In this document: positions 1-7,600 of the stretch, piece after piece | Layout: each line of letters opens with the position of its first letter | How positions within the stretch are numbered: the first letter of the stretch is position 1 | Assembly: GCA_025350365.1 (NCBI GenBank) | Contig: JANXXY010000070.1 | Span: 1 to 23,224 of the forward strand | Reading direction: 5' to 3' | Source of the DNA: Bacteroidales bacterium | GTDB taxonomy: Bacteria; Bacteroidota; Bacteroidia; Bacteroidales; JAAUTT01 | Length of the DNA stretch: 23,224 bases | The notes under the pieces: generated by a model | Database searches by the model: none | What the model saw: the letters and a program-made list of their open reading frames with translations, nothing else | Told to the model about the DNA's origin: nothing | Made by a program: the position numbers and the translations under genes

Positions 1-1
1 C

Positions 2-100
2 AATACACCTGTGTTACATCGTATTCAAGTATTAGATAATAAATATAAATTTACAGTTTTAAATGTAATATTTGAAATGATTGGACATTTAAATAAATAA
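2..100 (+). CDS. C-terminal end of an unidentified protein (5' truncated by window edge)
   Basis: A reading frame enters from the left edge, stays open for 32 codons and ends at TAA (98-100). The last residues read NVIFEMIGHLNK. The other two forward frames are closed early, and the composition (hydrophobic with scattered charged residues) looks like real protein. I do not recognise the family. It lies on the same strand as the tRNA-Arg that follows, with 159 bp between them. With only 32 codons visible, chance openness in AT-rich DNA cannot be excluded. Confidence 0.4.
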   Translation, partial: NTPVLHRIQVLDNKYKFTVLNVIFEMIGHLNK

Positions 101-208
101 ACCCCATCGAAAAAAAATTATATTCATCAATAAATGAAGCAAAAAGGTTGATGAGAATAAAAAAGAAAAGAAATTTGAATTGGCAACTTACTTTTTACTA
201 AAAATAAT

Positions 209-216
209 TATCTTTG
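209..216 (+). promoter_or_regulatory. Promoter -7 box for tRNA-Arg
   Basis: TATCTTTG is an exact match to the Bacteroidota -7 consensus TAnnTTTG and lies 43 bp upstream of the tRNA 5' end. No good -33 TTG is visible at the ideal 19-21 bp spacing; TTAC (188-191) is the nearest candidate. The inferred start point near 220 would leave a short 5' leader to be removed by RNase P. Confidence 0.5.
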
Positions 217-259
217 CCGCCGCAATTGGATTTAAACCTATAAATTGCGTAAAATTAAT

Positions 260-333
260 GGACTCGTAGCTTAATTGGATAGAGCATCTGACTACGGATC
301 AGAAGGTTGGGGATTCGAGTTCCTTCGGGTCCA
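260..333 (+). tRNA. tRNA-Arg (anticodon ACG)
   Basis: The 74-nt sequence folds into a complete cloverleaf. The acceptor stem GGACTCG pairs with CGGGTCC (one G-U). The D arm contains the TTAATTGGAT loop. The anticodon stem TCTGA/TCAGA encloses the loop CTACGGA, giving anticodon ACG, read as ICG after A34 deamination. The T arm carries the loop TTCGAGT. The discriminator is A333 and the 3' CCA is not encoded (CTA follows). It decodes the CGN arginine codons. A perfect terminator hairpin starts 8 bp downstream, so this is a single-tRNA transcription unit. Confidence 0.97.
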
Positions 334-340
334 CTAAAAC

Positions 341-375
341 AAAGCCACTTACAAATTATATTTGTAAGTGGCTTT
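341..375. terminator. Bidirectional intrinsic terminator between tRNA-Arg and trpB
   Basis: This is a perfect 15-bp inverted repeat (341-355 against 361-375) with a 5-nt loop. The arms begin AAAGCC and end GGCTTT, so either strand produces a stem closed by A:U pairs with a T-rich tail. It lies between the 3' end of the + strand tRNA and the 3' end of the minus-strand trpB, and can terminate both. Confidence 0.9.
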
Positions 376-406
376 TTATATTCTACATGAAGTTTAAACG
401 TCTCAA

Positions 407-1768
407 TTACATTACTTTCTCCAATTGAGCCAGACTTTCTTTAATCTCAAGATCGGTTACCTCGTGATCTTGCAATTTACCTGCAAAATACTGGTCATAT
501 GCCGCCATATCAATAAATCCGTGTCCTGATAAGTTAAAGAGAATGGTTTTAGCGGTGCCTTCTTTTTTTGCCTTCAAGGCTTCACGAATGGCCACAGCAA
601 TGGCATGAGTTGATTCGGGAGCTGGAATAATCCCCTCGGTGTTGGCAAATAAAACTCCAGCTTCGAAGGTCTCAAGCTGTTTTACCGATTGTGCTTCCAT
701 CAGTTTATCTTTCAACAATTGACTAACTATAGCTCCTGCGCCATGATAACGTAACCCACCTGCATGAATATTATCGGGAACAAAGTTATGACCTAGTGTA
801 TACATGGGAATAAGTGGAGTATACCCAGCAGTATCACCAAAATCGTATTGGAATTGACCACGAGTCAATTTGGGGCACGAAGCCGGTTCAGCCGCAATGA
901 CGCGGGTTTTTTTGCCATCAACAAAATTATGTCGTAAAAATGGGAACGATATCCCTGCAAAATTTGATCCACCACCAAAACATCCAATTACAATGTCAGG
1001 GTAATTTTCGGCAATCTCCATTTGTTTGATAGATTCAAGCCCAATTATGGTTTGATGTAATAATACGTGGTTTAATACACTACCAAGGGAATACTTGGTA
1101 TTTTCGTCCTTGGCTGCCATTTCAACTGCTTCGGAGATGGCAATCCCTAAACTACCCGGCGAATCGGGATGTTCAGCTAATATTTTACGACCAGCTTCCG
1201 TTAGATTGCTGGGAGATGGAATTACCTCGGCTCCCCAGGTATTCATCATCATCTTACGGTATGGTTTCTGAAAGTAGGAAACCTTTACCATAAATACCTT
1301 TAAATCGATACCAAAATGCTGGCAAGCAAAACTGAGAGCGCTACCCCATTGACCTGCACCGGTTTCGGTGGTGATATGCTTCACTCCCTCTTTATAATTG
1401 TAATAAGCCTGAGGTATAGCGGTATTTGGCTTATGCGACCCGGCAGGACTTACGCTTTCGTTTTTATAATATATTTTTGCAGGTGTATCTAATGCTTTTT
1501 CAAGGTTATATGCCCGATGCAATGGTGTTGGACGCCATAATTTATATAGATCCTGTACCTCTTCCGGAATATCAATCCATCGTTCGGATGTTACTTCCTG
1601 CTTGATCAACTCCATTGGGAAAAGCGGAGCTAGCATTTCCGGACCTATCGGTTGCTTCGTCCCCGGATGGAGCGGTGGTAAGGGCTTATTAGGCATATCG
1701 GCTGTGATGTTATACCATTGGGTTGGCATATCTTTCTCGTGTAAGAAAATTTTTTTTACTTTACTCAT
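407..1768 (-). CDS. trpB: Tryptophan synthase beta chain, TrpB2 type
   Basis: This 453-residue PLP enzyme condenses indole with L-serine, or with O-phosphoserine as reported for some TrpB2 enzymes, to give tryptophan in the cytoplasm. The PLP Schiff-base lysine is K113 in GSHKPNTA. The catalytic glutamate is E135 in TETGAGQWGSA. The phosphate-binding loop is GGGSNF (265-270). The length and the extended N-terminus (about 80 residues before WRPTPLHRA) fit the TrpB2 subgroup rather than the TrpA-partnered TrpB1 of about 400 residues. No trpA or other trp gene is adjacent, as is common for TrpB2. The ATG at 1768 gives the typical N-terminus. The gene is preceded by a leader ORF and an attenuator-like hairpin pair (1801-1871). 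The exact physiological substrate is not settled by sequence. Confidence 0.93.
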   Translation of the reverse strand: MSKVKKIFLHEKDMPTQWYNITADMPNKPLPPLHPGTKQPIGPEMLAPLFPMELIKQEVTSERWIDIPEEVQDLYKLWRPTPLHRAYNLEKALDTPAKIYYKNESVSPAGSHKPNTAIPQAYYNYKEGVKHITTETGAGQWGSALSFACQHFGIDLKVFMVKVSYFQKPYRKMMMNTWGAEVIPSPSNLTEAGRKILAEHPDSPGSLGIAISEAVEMAAKDENTKYSLGSVLNHVLLHQTIIGLESIKQMEIAENYPDIVIGCFGGGSNFAGISFPFLRHNFVDGKKTRVIAAEPASCPKLTRGQFQYDFGDTAGYTPLIPMYTLGHNFVPDNIHAGGLRYHGAGAIVSQLLKDKLMEAQSVKQLETFEAGVLFANTEGIIPAPESTHAIAVAIREALKAKKEGTAKTILFNLSGHGFIDMAAYDQYFAGKLQDHEVTDLEIKESLAQLEKVM

Positions 1769-1800
1769 AGTTAAAAGTAGTTAATATATTGTTAAACAAT

Positions 1801-1833
1801 AAAATAAAAAGAACCTGCGTTGGAGGCAGATCC
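1801..1833 (-). terminator. Attenuator terminator in the trpB leader
   Basis: On the minus strand GGATCTGC (1833-1826) pairs with GCAGGTTC (1818-1811) to give an 8-bp stem with two G-U pairs and the 7-nt loop CTCCAAC. It is followed at once by the U-rich tract TTTTTATTTT (1810-1801). It lies 32 bp upstream of the trpB ATG and begins at the last base of the leader ORF stop codon. A terminator in front of a biosynthetic gene implies conditional read-through. Confidence 0.7.
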
Positions 1834-1844
1834 TATGAAACCTG
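1827..1844 (-). promoter_or_regulatory. Predicted antiterminator hairpin in the trpB leader
   Basis: On the minus strand CAGGTTT (1844-1838) can pair with GGATCTG (1833-1827) across the 4-nt loop CATA (7 pairs, three of them G-U). This uses up the 5' arm of the terminator, so the two structures are mutually exclusive. CAGGTTT is nearly a direct repeat of the terminator 3' arm GCAGGTTC, which is the expected design of an attenuator. It falls inside the last codons of the leader ORF, so ribosome position would decide between the structures. Pairing was done by eye. Confidence 0.55.
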
Positions 1845-1871
1845 ATTACAACAAAAATAGAAATTATTCAT
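1833..1871 (-). CDS. Putative trpB leader peptide (12 aa)
   Basis: A 12-codon ORF with an ATG start encodes MNNFYFCCNQVS and stops at TAG. The purine-rich GGATAG lies just upstream. It is immediately followed by an intrinsic terminator, and its final codons form the antiterminator arm. The adjacent Phe-Tyr-Phe and Cys-Cys codons are candidate control codons. There is no Trp codon, although the downstream gene is a tryptophan synthase. A ribosome held at the Phe/Tyr codons (4-6) would leave the antiterminator arm, which starts at codon 10, largely free. A ribosome reaching the stop would cover it. Coding status is inferred from this arrangement only. Confidence 0.5.
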   Translation of the reverse strand: MNNFYFCCNQVS

Positions 1872-1927
1872 CGCTATCCAAGTAAAAATGCTAAATTGTA
1901 TCACGTTTTAATAAAATTTTTAAAGGT

Positions 1928-2266
1928 ATGAATACGAGATATTTTGAAGAAATCCCAAATGCCATTACCGTTTGCGATACCTCAGGGGTTATTGTTTACA
2001 TGAACCAAAAAGCGACAGAAAGCCTTGCAAAATATGGCGGCGCTGCACTGTTGGGAACAAATATGCTGGATTGCCACCCCGAACCATCAAAAACCAAAGT
2101 AAAGGAAATGCTGGAAAAACAACAGGTAAACACCTATATGATCGAAAAGGAAGGTAAAAAGAAACTCATCCATCAGACACCATGGTTTGATGAAGGTAAG
2201 TTTGGTGGACTAATTGAAATCTCTATTGAGCTGCCGGAAGGGATGCCGACTTTTCAAAGAAAATAA
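1928..2266 (+). CDS. Stand-alone PAS-domain protein
   Basis: The 112-residue protein is almost entirely one PAS fold. The N-terminal IPNAITVCDTSGVIVYMNQKA is the typical PAS start (sensor helix and first strands). It is followed by a helical region with an LDCHPEPS segment, and by a final strand GLIEISIELP. There is no kinase, GGDEF, DNA-binding or transmembrane segment, so any output must go through a partner protein. The Cys-His pair in DCHPEP could take part in ligand or metal binding, but this is speculation. A ribosome-binding sequence AAAGG lies 5 bp before the ATG. The gene diverges from trpB across the attenuator region and is followed by a pseudogene, so it appears to be monocistronic. 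The ligand is unknown. Confidence 0.8.
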   Translation: MNTRYFEEIPNAITVCDTSGVIVYMNQKATESLAKYGGAALLGTNMLDCHPEPSKTKVKEMLEKQQVNTYMIEKEGKKKLIHQTPWFDEGKFGGLIEISIELPEGMPTFQRK

Positions 2267-2330
2267 CCTTAAAATCATAATAATAAATTGCATTTTAAGT
2301 ATCATTGTTTACATCTCATAATTCATTATA

Positions 2331-2954
2331 ATGCATAATAAGCTTTTTAAATCTGCCTAATTATTCATCTTCTTTTTGTTAGTAATAGGAATTATCTGTT
2401 ATGCAGGCGATATTAAAATTACCGGCATTATAAAAGATGTTCAGGGCAATATATTGCAAGGGGCTTCTATTATTTTTACCAATGGCGCCACAGAGTATAA
2501 AACAACCAGCACCACAGACGGCACGTACATTATTTCAGTGCCTTATACCGGAATTGAAGAAAATAACTCTGATATCAACCTGTATTCAAATTATCCAAAT
2601 CCTTTTACGGATAAAACTGTAATTCCAGTATATCTGAGGAAAACAGGAAGTTTGCTTTTTTCAATATACAACCTTGTGGGACAGAAAATATAAGAGAATT
2701 CTTACGGTATGGTTCCTGCTGAAGCTTTTTATCTGGAATGGGACGGATACGGCCAGAATGCAAGTTCGGTGCAAAATGGGTTGTATTTTTACACCATTAT
2801 TTTCAATGGGAAAAAGTATAATGGGAAAATGCTGAAAACATTTAATTCACAGGGTTATAATGGAACAAAAATAAATGAAAGCCAGTCGCAACTTAAGAGT
2901 TTCAAAACCAACAATAGCCTTCCTGAACCTAAAGGAAAGTTAATGTACGCATAA
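2331..2954 (+). pseudogene. Decayed T9SS-exported protein (carboxypeptidase-regulatory-like + type A sorting domain), two in-frame TAA
   Basis: One frame can be read from ATG 2331 to TAA 2952 with internal stops at 2358-2360 and 2691-2693. Across the first stop it spells MHNKLFKSA, stop, then LFIFFLLVIGIICYAG, which is a signal peptide cut by the nonsense codon. Next is a carboxypeptidase-regulatory-like strand set (ITGIIKDVQGNILQGASI, then TTDGTYIISVPY). It runs directly into a T9SS type A sorting domain (LYSNYPNPFTDKTVIPV, then IYNLVGQKI). The second stop replaces the residue expected before ENSYGMVP, and the domain then resumes as WDGYGQN, NGLYFYTIIFNGKKYNGKML. A single AAA-to-TAA change explains it. 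A further 30 or so low-complexity residues follow before the final stop. The product would have been exported to the cell surface. Initiation at TTG 2376 could still give a fragment lacking most of the signal peptide. No frameshift is needed, so sequencing error is less likely. Confidence 0.75.
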
Positions 2955-3006
2955 TTTCCTTTAGCCCAACAAAATGTTCGGTTTGCGCTAAGCTTCAATG
3001 GCATTG

Positions 3007-3093
3007 CCGCCTGGAACATCGCAGAATTTTTGCAAATTTTCAGGTATTTAAAGCGGAATTGAAAATTCCGCTCAGCAAGGCGGTGTTTTTTTC
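3007..3093 (+). terminator. Possible compound terminator after the pseudogene
   Basis: CCGCCT (3007-3012) can pair with AGGCGG (3078-3083), enclosing the inner hairpin at 3052-3072. It is followed by TG and a run of seven T (3086-3092). The long loop makes this weaker than a standard terminator. It would end + strand transcription before the convergent gltD. Confidence 0.35.
3052..3072 (-). terminator. Hairpin 3' of gltD
   Basis: AGCGGAATT and AATTCCGCT form a perfect 9-bp stem with a 3-nt loop, 39 bp beyond the gltD stop codon. On the minus strand it is followed by TTTAAATACC, only a modest T-tract, so termination may be partial. Confidence 0.55.
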
Positions 3094-3110
3094 ACGTAAC
3101 CTTGCGACTT

Positions 3111-4535
3111 TTAAACCGTTTTCAGAAACTGATTTACATTGAATGCAGCCTGTCGACCGGAATAGATAGCTCTCACCACCAAAGTCGCGCCAAGCACAGT
3201 GTCACCGGCAGCAAAAACCTTCGAAACACTCGATTTAGAATTACTGTCAATCACCACATTGCCACGGTTATCATAGGAAACACCCAAATCGTCGAGCAAT
3301 CCGGTGTGTACCGGCTGAATAAAACCCATGGAAAGGAAGGCAAATTCGCATGGTATGATCTGTTTCGAACCTTCCACTTCTGACATCGATGTTTTTCCAT
3401 CGGCATTTTTTATCCACTGAACTTCTACAATTTCAGCGCCTGTTAATATGCCGTCTTTGCCAATAAGTCGTTTAGTTGCCGTATTCCATTTGCGCTCACA
3501 TCCCTCTTCGTGCGAACTGGAAGTTTTTAGAATATTGGGATAAAATGGCCACGGTGTTGCGGGGTTTTTCTTTTCGGGTGGTTTCGGAAGAATCTCAATC
3601 TGGGTAACACTCCGCGCCCCTTGCCGGTTGGAGGTTCCAACACAGTCTGATCCGGTATCGCCGCCACCAATTACCAAAACGTTTTTATCTTTGGCAAAGA
3701 GTCTTACTGCGGGATCGATTATATCACCACGTATCTTCTTGTTTTGTTGCGTCAAAAATTCCATTGCAAAATACACTCCCTTTAAATCGCGGCCTTCAAC
3801 AGGTAAATCGCGGGGTTGCATCGCTCCCACTGTCAAACAGATGGCATCGAATTGATCAAGTAATTCTTTGACAGATATATCCTTTCCTATTTCCGTGTTT
3901 GTTTTAAAGATCAAACCTTCAGCTTCCAATATAGCTAGTCTGCGATCGATAACCTGCTTGCTGAGCTTGAAATCGGGAATTCCAAAGCGAAGAAGTCCTC
4001 CAATAGCATCGTCCTTTTCAAACAATGTTACTGTGTGACCGGCACGATTAAGCAACGTGGCTGCAGAAAGACCGGCAGGACCTGATCCTATTACAGCGAC
4101 TTTTTTGCCCGTTCGAATCTTGGGTGGTTGAGGTTTGATAAACCCATCATCGAAGGCACGTTCTACGATGGCACATTCGTTTTCACGAATAGTAACCGGC
4201 GCATCGTGCAAATTAAGGGTGCATGATTTTTCGCAAGGTGCAGGACAAATACGTCCGGTAAATTCAGGAAAATCATTGGTAGAGTGAAGCAAGTCACTAG
4301 CACGTTTCCATTCGCCCCGATACAGCAAATCCTGCCATTCAGGTATCACACTTTCAACGGGACAAGCCCAATTGCAATAAGGCACACCACAATCCATGCA
4401 TCGGGCTGCCTGTAATTTGCGATCTTCGGCATTCAACGTCTGTTCTACCTCACCAAAATCAAATATTCTTTCTTTAATAGGCCTGTTTCCGGCCTCTTTA
4501 CGTTCATATAATAAAAATCCTTTTGGATTACCCAT
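3111..4535 (-). CDS. gltD: Glutamate synthase [NADPH] small subunit
   Basis: The 474-residue beta subunit takes electrons from NAD(P)H through FAD and passes them to GltB for glutamine-dependent glutamate synthesis. The N-terminal ferredoxin-like region carries the cysteines for two [4Fe-4S] clusters: C46, C49, C54, C58 in CMDCGVPYCNWACP, and C97, C101, C105 in CPAPCEKSC. The FAD-binding Rossmann motif is GSGPAGLSAA (150-159). The pyridine-nucleotide motif is GGGDTGSD (290-297). A C-terminal AAGDTVLGATLVVRAI segment completes the FAD site. Length and motif order are standard. It lies 83 bp downstream of gltB on the same strand, with no terminator visible between them, so both are probably on one mRNA. 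That gap contains a short AT-rich repeat. Confidence 0.97.
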   Translation of the reverse strand: MGNPKGFLLYERKEAGNRPIKERIFDFGEVEQTLNAEDRKLQAARCMDCGVPYCNWACPVESVIPEWQDLLYRGEWKRASDLLHSTNDFPEFTGRICPAPCEKSCTLNLHDAPVTIRENECAIVERAFDDGFIKPQPPKIRTGKKVAVIGSGPAGLSAATLLNRAGHTVTLFEKDDAIGGLLRFGIPDFKLSKQVIDRRLAILEAEGLIFKTNTEIGKDISVKELLDQFDAICLTVGAMQPRDLPVEGRDLKGVYFAMEFLTQQNKKIRGDIIDPAVRLFAKDKNVLVIGGGDTGSDCVGTSNRQGARSVTQIEILPKPPEKKNPATPWPFYPNILKTSSSHEEGCERKWNTATKRLIGKDGILTGAEIVEVQWIKNADGKTSMSEVEGSKQIIPCEFAFLSMGFIQPVHTGLLDDLGVSYDNRGNVVIDSNSKSSVSKVFAAGDTVLGATLVVRAIYSGRQAAFNVNQFLKTV

Positions 4536-4593
4536 TTTCTTGAATCTTAAAGCGTTGTTATCTATTCGGGGATTGGGGACTTTAATCGATGAT

Positions 4594-4623
4594 CCACAAT
4601 CAAAATCTAAATCTAAAATTAAT
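4594..4623 (-). repeat. TTTAGA-type low-complexity repeat in the gltB-gltD gap
   Basis: On the minus strand the spacer contains consecutive imperfect units TTTTAGA, TTTAGA, TTTTGATTG, starting at the gltB stop codon. It resembles the ATTGTAG array found directly after miaB (12062), so the two may belong to one class of stop-proximal repeats. No function is evident. Confidence 0.35.
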
Positions 4624-7600
4624 AATCATATTCCACCTTTTCAATTTTCTTTTTCAAGGCTTCAATCTTTTCTTCTTCAAGAACTCTCTTGTATTCGATT
4701 GGCAATACTTTGATAAATTTGGTTACGTAATCGTTCCAGTTTTCAAGAATCCGTTGAGCCAGCGGGCTATTTGTATAGAAGAAGTGACGGGATATGAGTT
4801 CTTTCAGTTCACGGTTATCCGCCATGTCTTCGATTAGCGAAAGCTCAACCATTCCCATGTTACAGAAATAGTCGAAGTTTCCGTCTTCATTTAAAACATA
4901 CGCCAAACCACCACTCATACCTGCGGCAAAATTACGTCCGGTAGGTCCGAGAATGACTGCGCGACCGCCAGTCATATATTCACAGCAGTGATCGCCGGTT
5001 CCTTCTATAACCGCAATGGCACCGGAGTTACGAACACAGAATCGCTCGCCGGCCAAACCATTGATAAATACCTCACCACTGGTAGCTCCATACAATAAGG
5101 TGTTGCCTACAATGATGTTCTCTTCGGGCTTAAATATGGAACCTTTTGGAGGAACAACGATGATCTTGCCACCTGATAATCCTTTACCCAGATAATCATT
5201 AGCATCTCCTTCAAGTCGAAAAGACATTCCATTGGTTAAAAAAGCACCAAAGCTTTGACCCGCAGATCCGTAAAATGTTGCATTGATAGTATCCTCAGGT
5301 AAACCAACACTACCATATCTTTTGGCTACTTCCCCTGCCAACATGGCGCCTGTAGTACGGTCGGTATTATTAATATCTTTGGTAATTTCAACTTTTTCCT
5401 TATTATCAAGAGCTGAGGCTGCAAGCTTTATCAGTTCCCGATCCATCACTTTGTCAATCTTATGAATCTGTTTTTTGGAGTTACGAATGCTATTCGTGTT
5501 GTTTTCCTTAGGGATATATAAAAACTTAGACAAGTCCAGATTTTTTGCTTTCCAATGATCGGGACTGGCAACATATTCTAATAAATCGGTACGCCCAATG
5601 ATGTCATCCATTTTAGTAAAGCCCATTTGAGCAAGTATTTCACGAACATCTTCGGCAATAAAATTAAAGAAGTTGATGAGATATTCGTACTTTCCCATAA
5701 AATGTTTACGAAGCTTTTCATCCTGAGTAGCCACGCCTACGGGGCAAGTATTCAGATGGCATTTGCGCATCATAATACAACCCAGAGTAATCAATGCGGA
5801 TGTTGAGAAACCATATTCTTCAGCCCCCAGTATAGCCGCGATAATCACATCCTTTCCGGTTTTTAACTGACCATCGGTTTGCAACCGAACCTGGCCACGA
5901 AGGTTGTTCTTTACAAGTACCTGTTGTGTTTCGGCAATTCCCATTTCGAACGGTAATCCTGCGAATTTGATTGAACTTGTAGGACTTGCGCCCGTTCCAC
6001 CTTCGCAACCGCTAATTAGAATAAGGTCGGCTTTTGCCTTGGCAACACCGGCAGCGATAGTTCCTACACCTGATTCAGAAACAAGTTTAACACTTACAAC
6101 AGCGTTTGGATTTACGTTTTTTAGGTCGAAAATCAATTGCGCCAAATCTTCAATCGAATAGATGTCGTGATGAGGCGGCGGAGAAATCAATGAAATACCT
6201 GGAATGGAGTGTCGGGTTTTTGCAATGATTTTATCAACCTTATAACCAGGTAACTGACCACCTTCACCTGGTTTTGCGCCTTGAGCAATCTTAATCTGAA
6301 GCTCGTCGGCGTTGACCAGATATTCAGTGGTTACTCCAAAACGACCTGATGCAACCTGTTTGATGGCGCTGCGGGTGCTTAATCCGTCTGAACGTAATTT
6401 GTATCTTTCAGGATCCTCACCACCTTCGCCAGTATTACTTCTTCCGCCAAGCTTATTCATAGCCATAGCGAGTGCTTCATGGGCTTCACGACTTATAGAA
6501 CCGTAGGACATGGCACCGGTTACAAACCTTCTGGTAATTTCAGATAATGGTTCAACCTGCGAAATATCAATTGGTTTGCGCTTATAAGTGAGAAAATCGC
6601 GGAGGAATATTTTTTCTTTCTTCTCATTTACAACGTTCACATATTCTTTAAATTTTTTATAATCATTGGTTCGGGTAGCCCACTGAAGTAATGCAATACT
6701 TTCGGGGTTCCAGGAGTGTTCCTCTCCGTTTTTACGGAAATTATAAAATCCGGGATTTGGAACAAGATTCAAATTATTGTTCTCCAAAAAAGCTTCCTTA
6801 TGAGGTTGAAGCGCTTCAATAGCAATTTCTTCTATTCCGATTCCACCAATTCTGGAATCGGTACCTGCAAAGTATTTATTTACAACATCATCTTTAATAC
6901 CTATTATTTCGAATATTTGGGCAGCACGATAACTGCGAAGGGTTGAAATACCCATCTTCGATAATATCTTTAGGATACCTTTATTGATGGATTTAATATA
7001 ATTGTATTCAGCAGTATGATAATCAGCCTGAATTGCTCGTTCGTGGATTAAAGTATCCAAAACTGCAAACGCAAGATATGGATTAATGGCACTGGCACCA
7101 TAACCAAAAAGAAGGGCAAAATGTGTTACATCTCTTGGCTCACCGGTTTCGACAACGATATCAATCTGCATACGTTTACGTTTGTCTATCAGGTAATGAT
7201 GAACTGACGAAACAGCCATCACCGAGGGTATTGGAGCCCAGGTTTCATTCACACCTCGGTCGGACAATATAAGAAAGTTTTTACCGGCATCAACTGCTTC
7301 TTCGGCCTTCAAACAAAGGTCAGCAATCGCTTTTTCAAGACCATTGCCACCTTCTGCAACCGGAAAGAGCATCGGAAGTACCAATGTTGAAAATCCCTTA
7401 TACCTAAGATTTTTGATGATGTCGAACTGAGTATTAGTAATTACCGGACTCTTCAACTTAATCATCTTACAAAGATCCGGTGAGGCATCGAGCATGTTTT
7501 GCTGGGTAGACCCGATATAGCCTGTAAGCGACATCACTAATTCCTCACGAATCGGGTCGATAGGAGGATTGGTTACCTGAGCAAACAACTGACGGAAATA

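Noticed and set aside
103..160. Hairpin TCATCAA/TTGATGA after the first partial gene as a terminator
   Set aside because: Long loop and no T-tract on the + strand.
2268..2299. CTTAAAAT/ATTTTAAG inverted repeat after the PAS gene
   Set aside because: AT-only stem with a 16-nt loop and no T-tract. It is within expectation for this composition.
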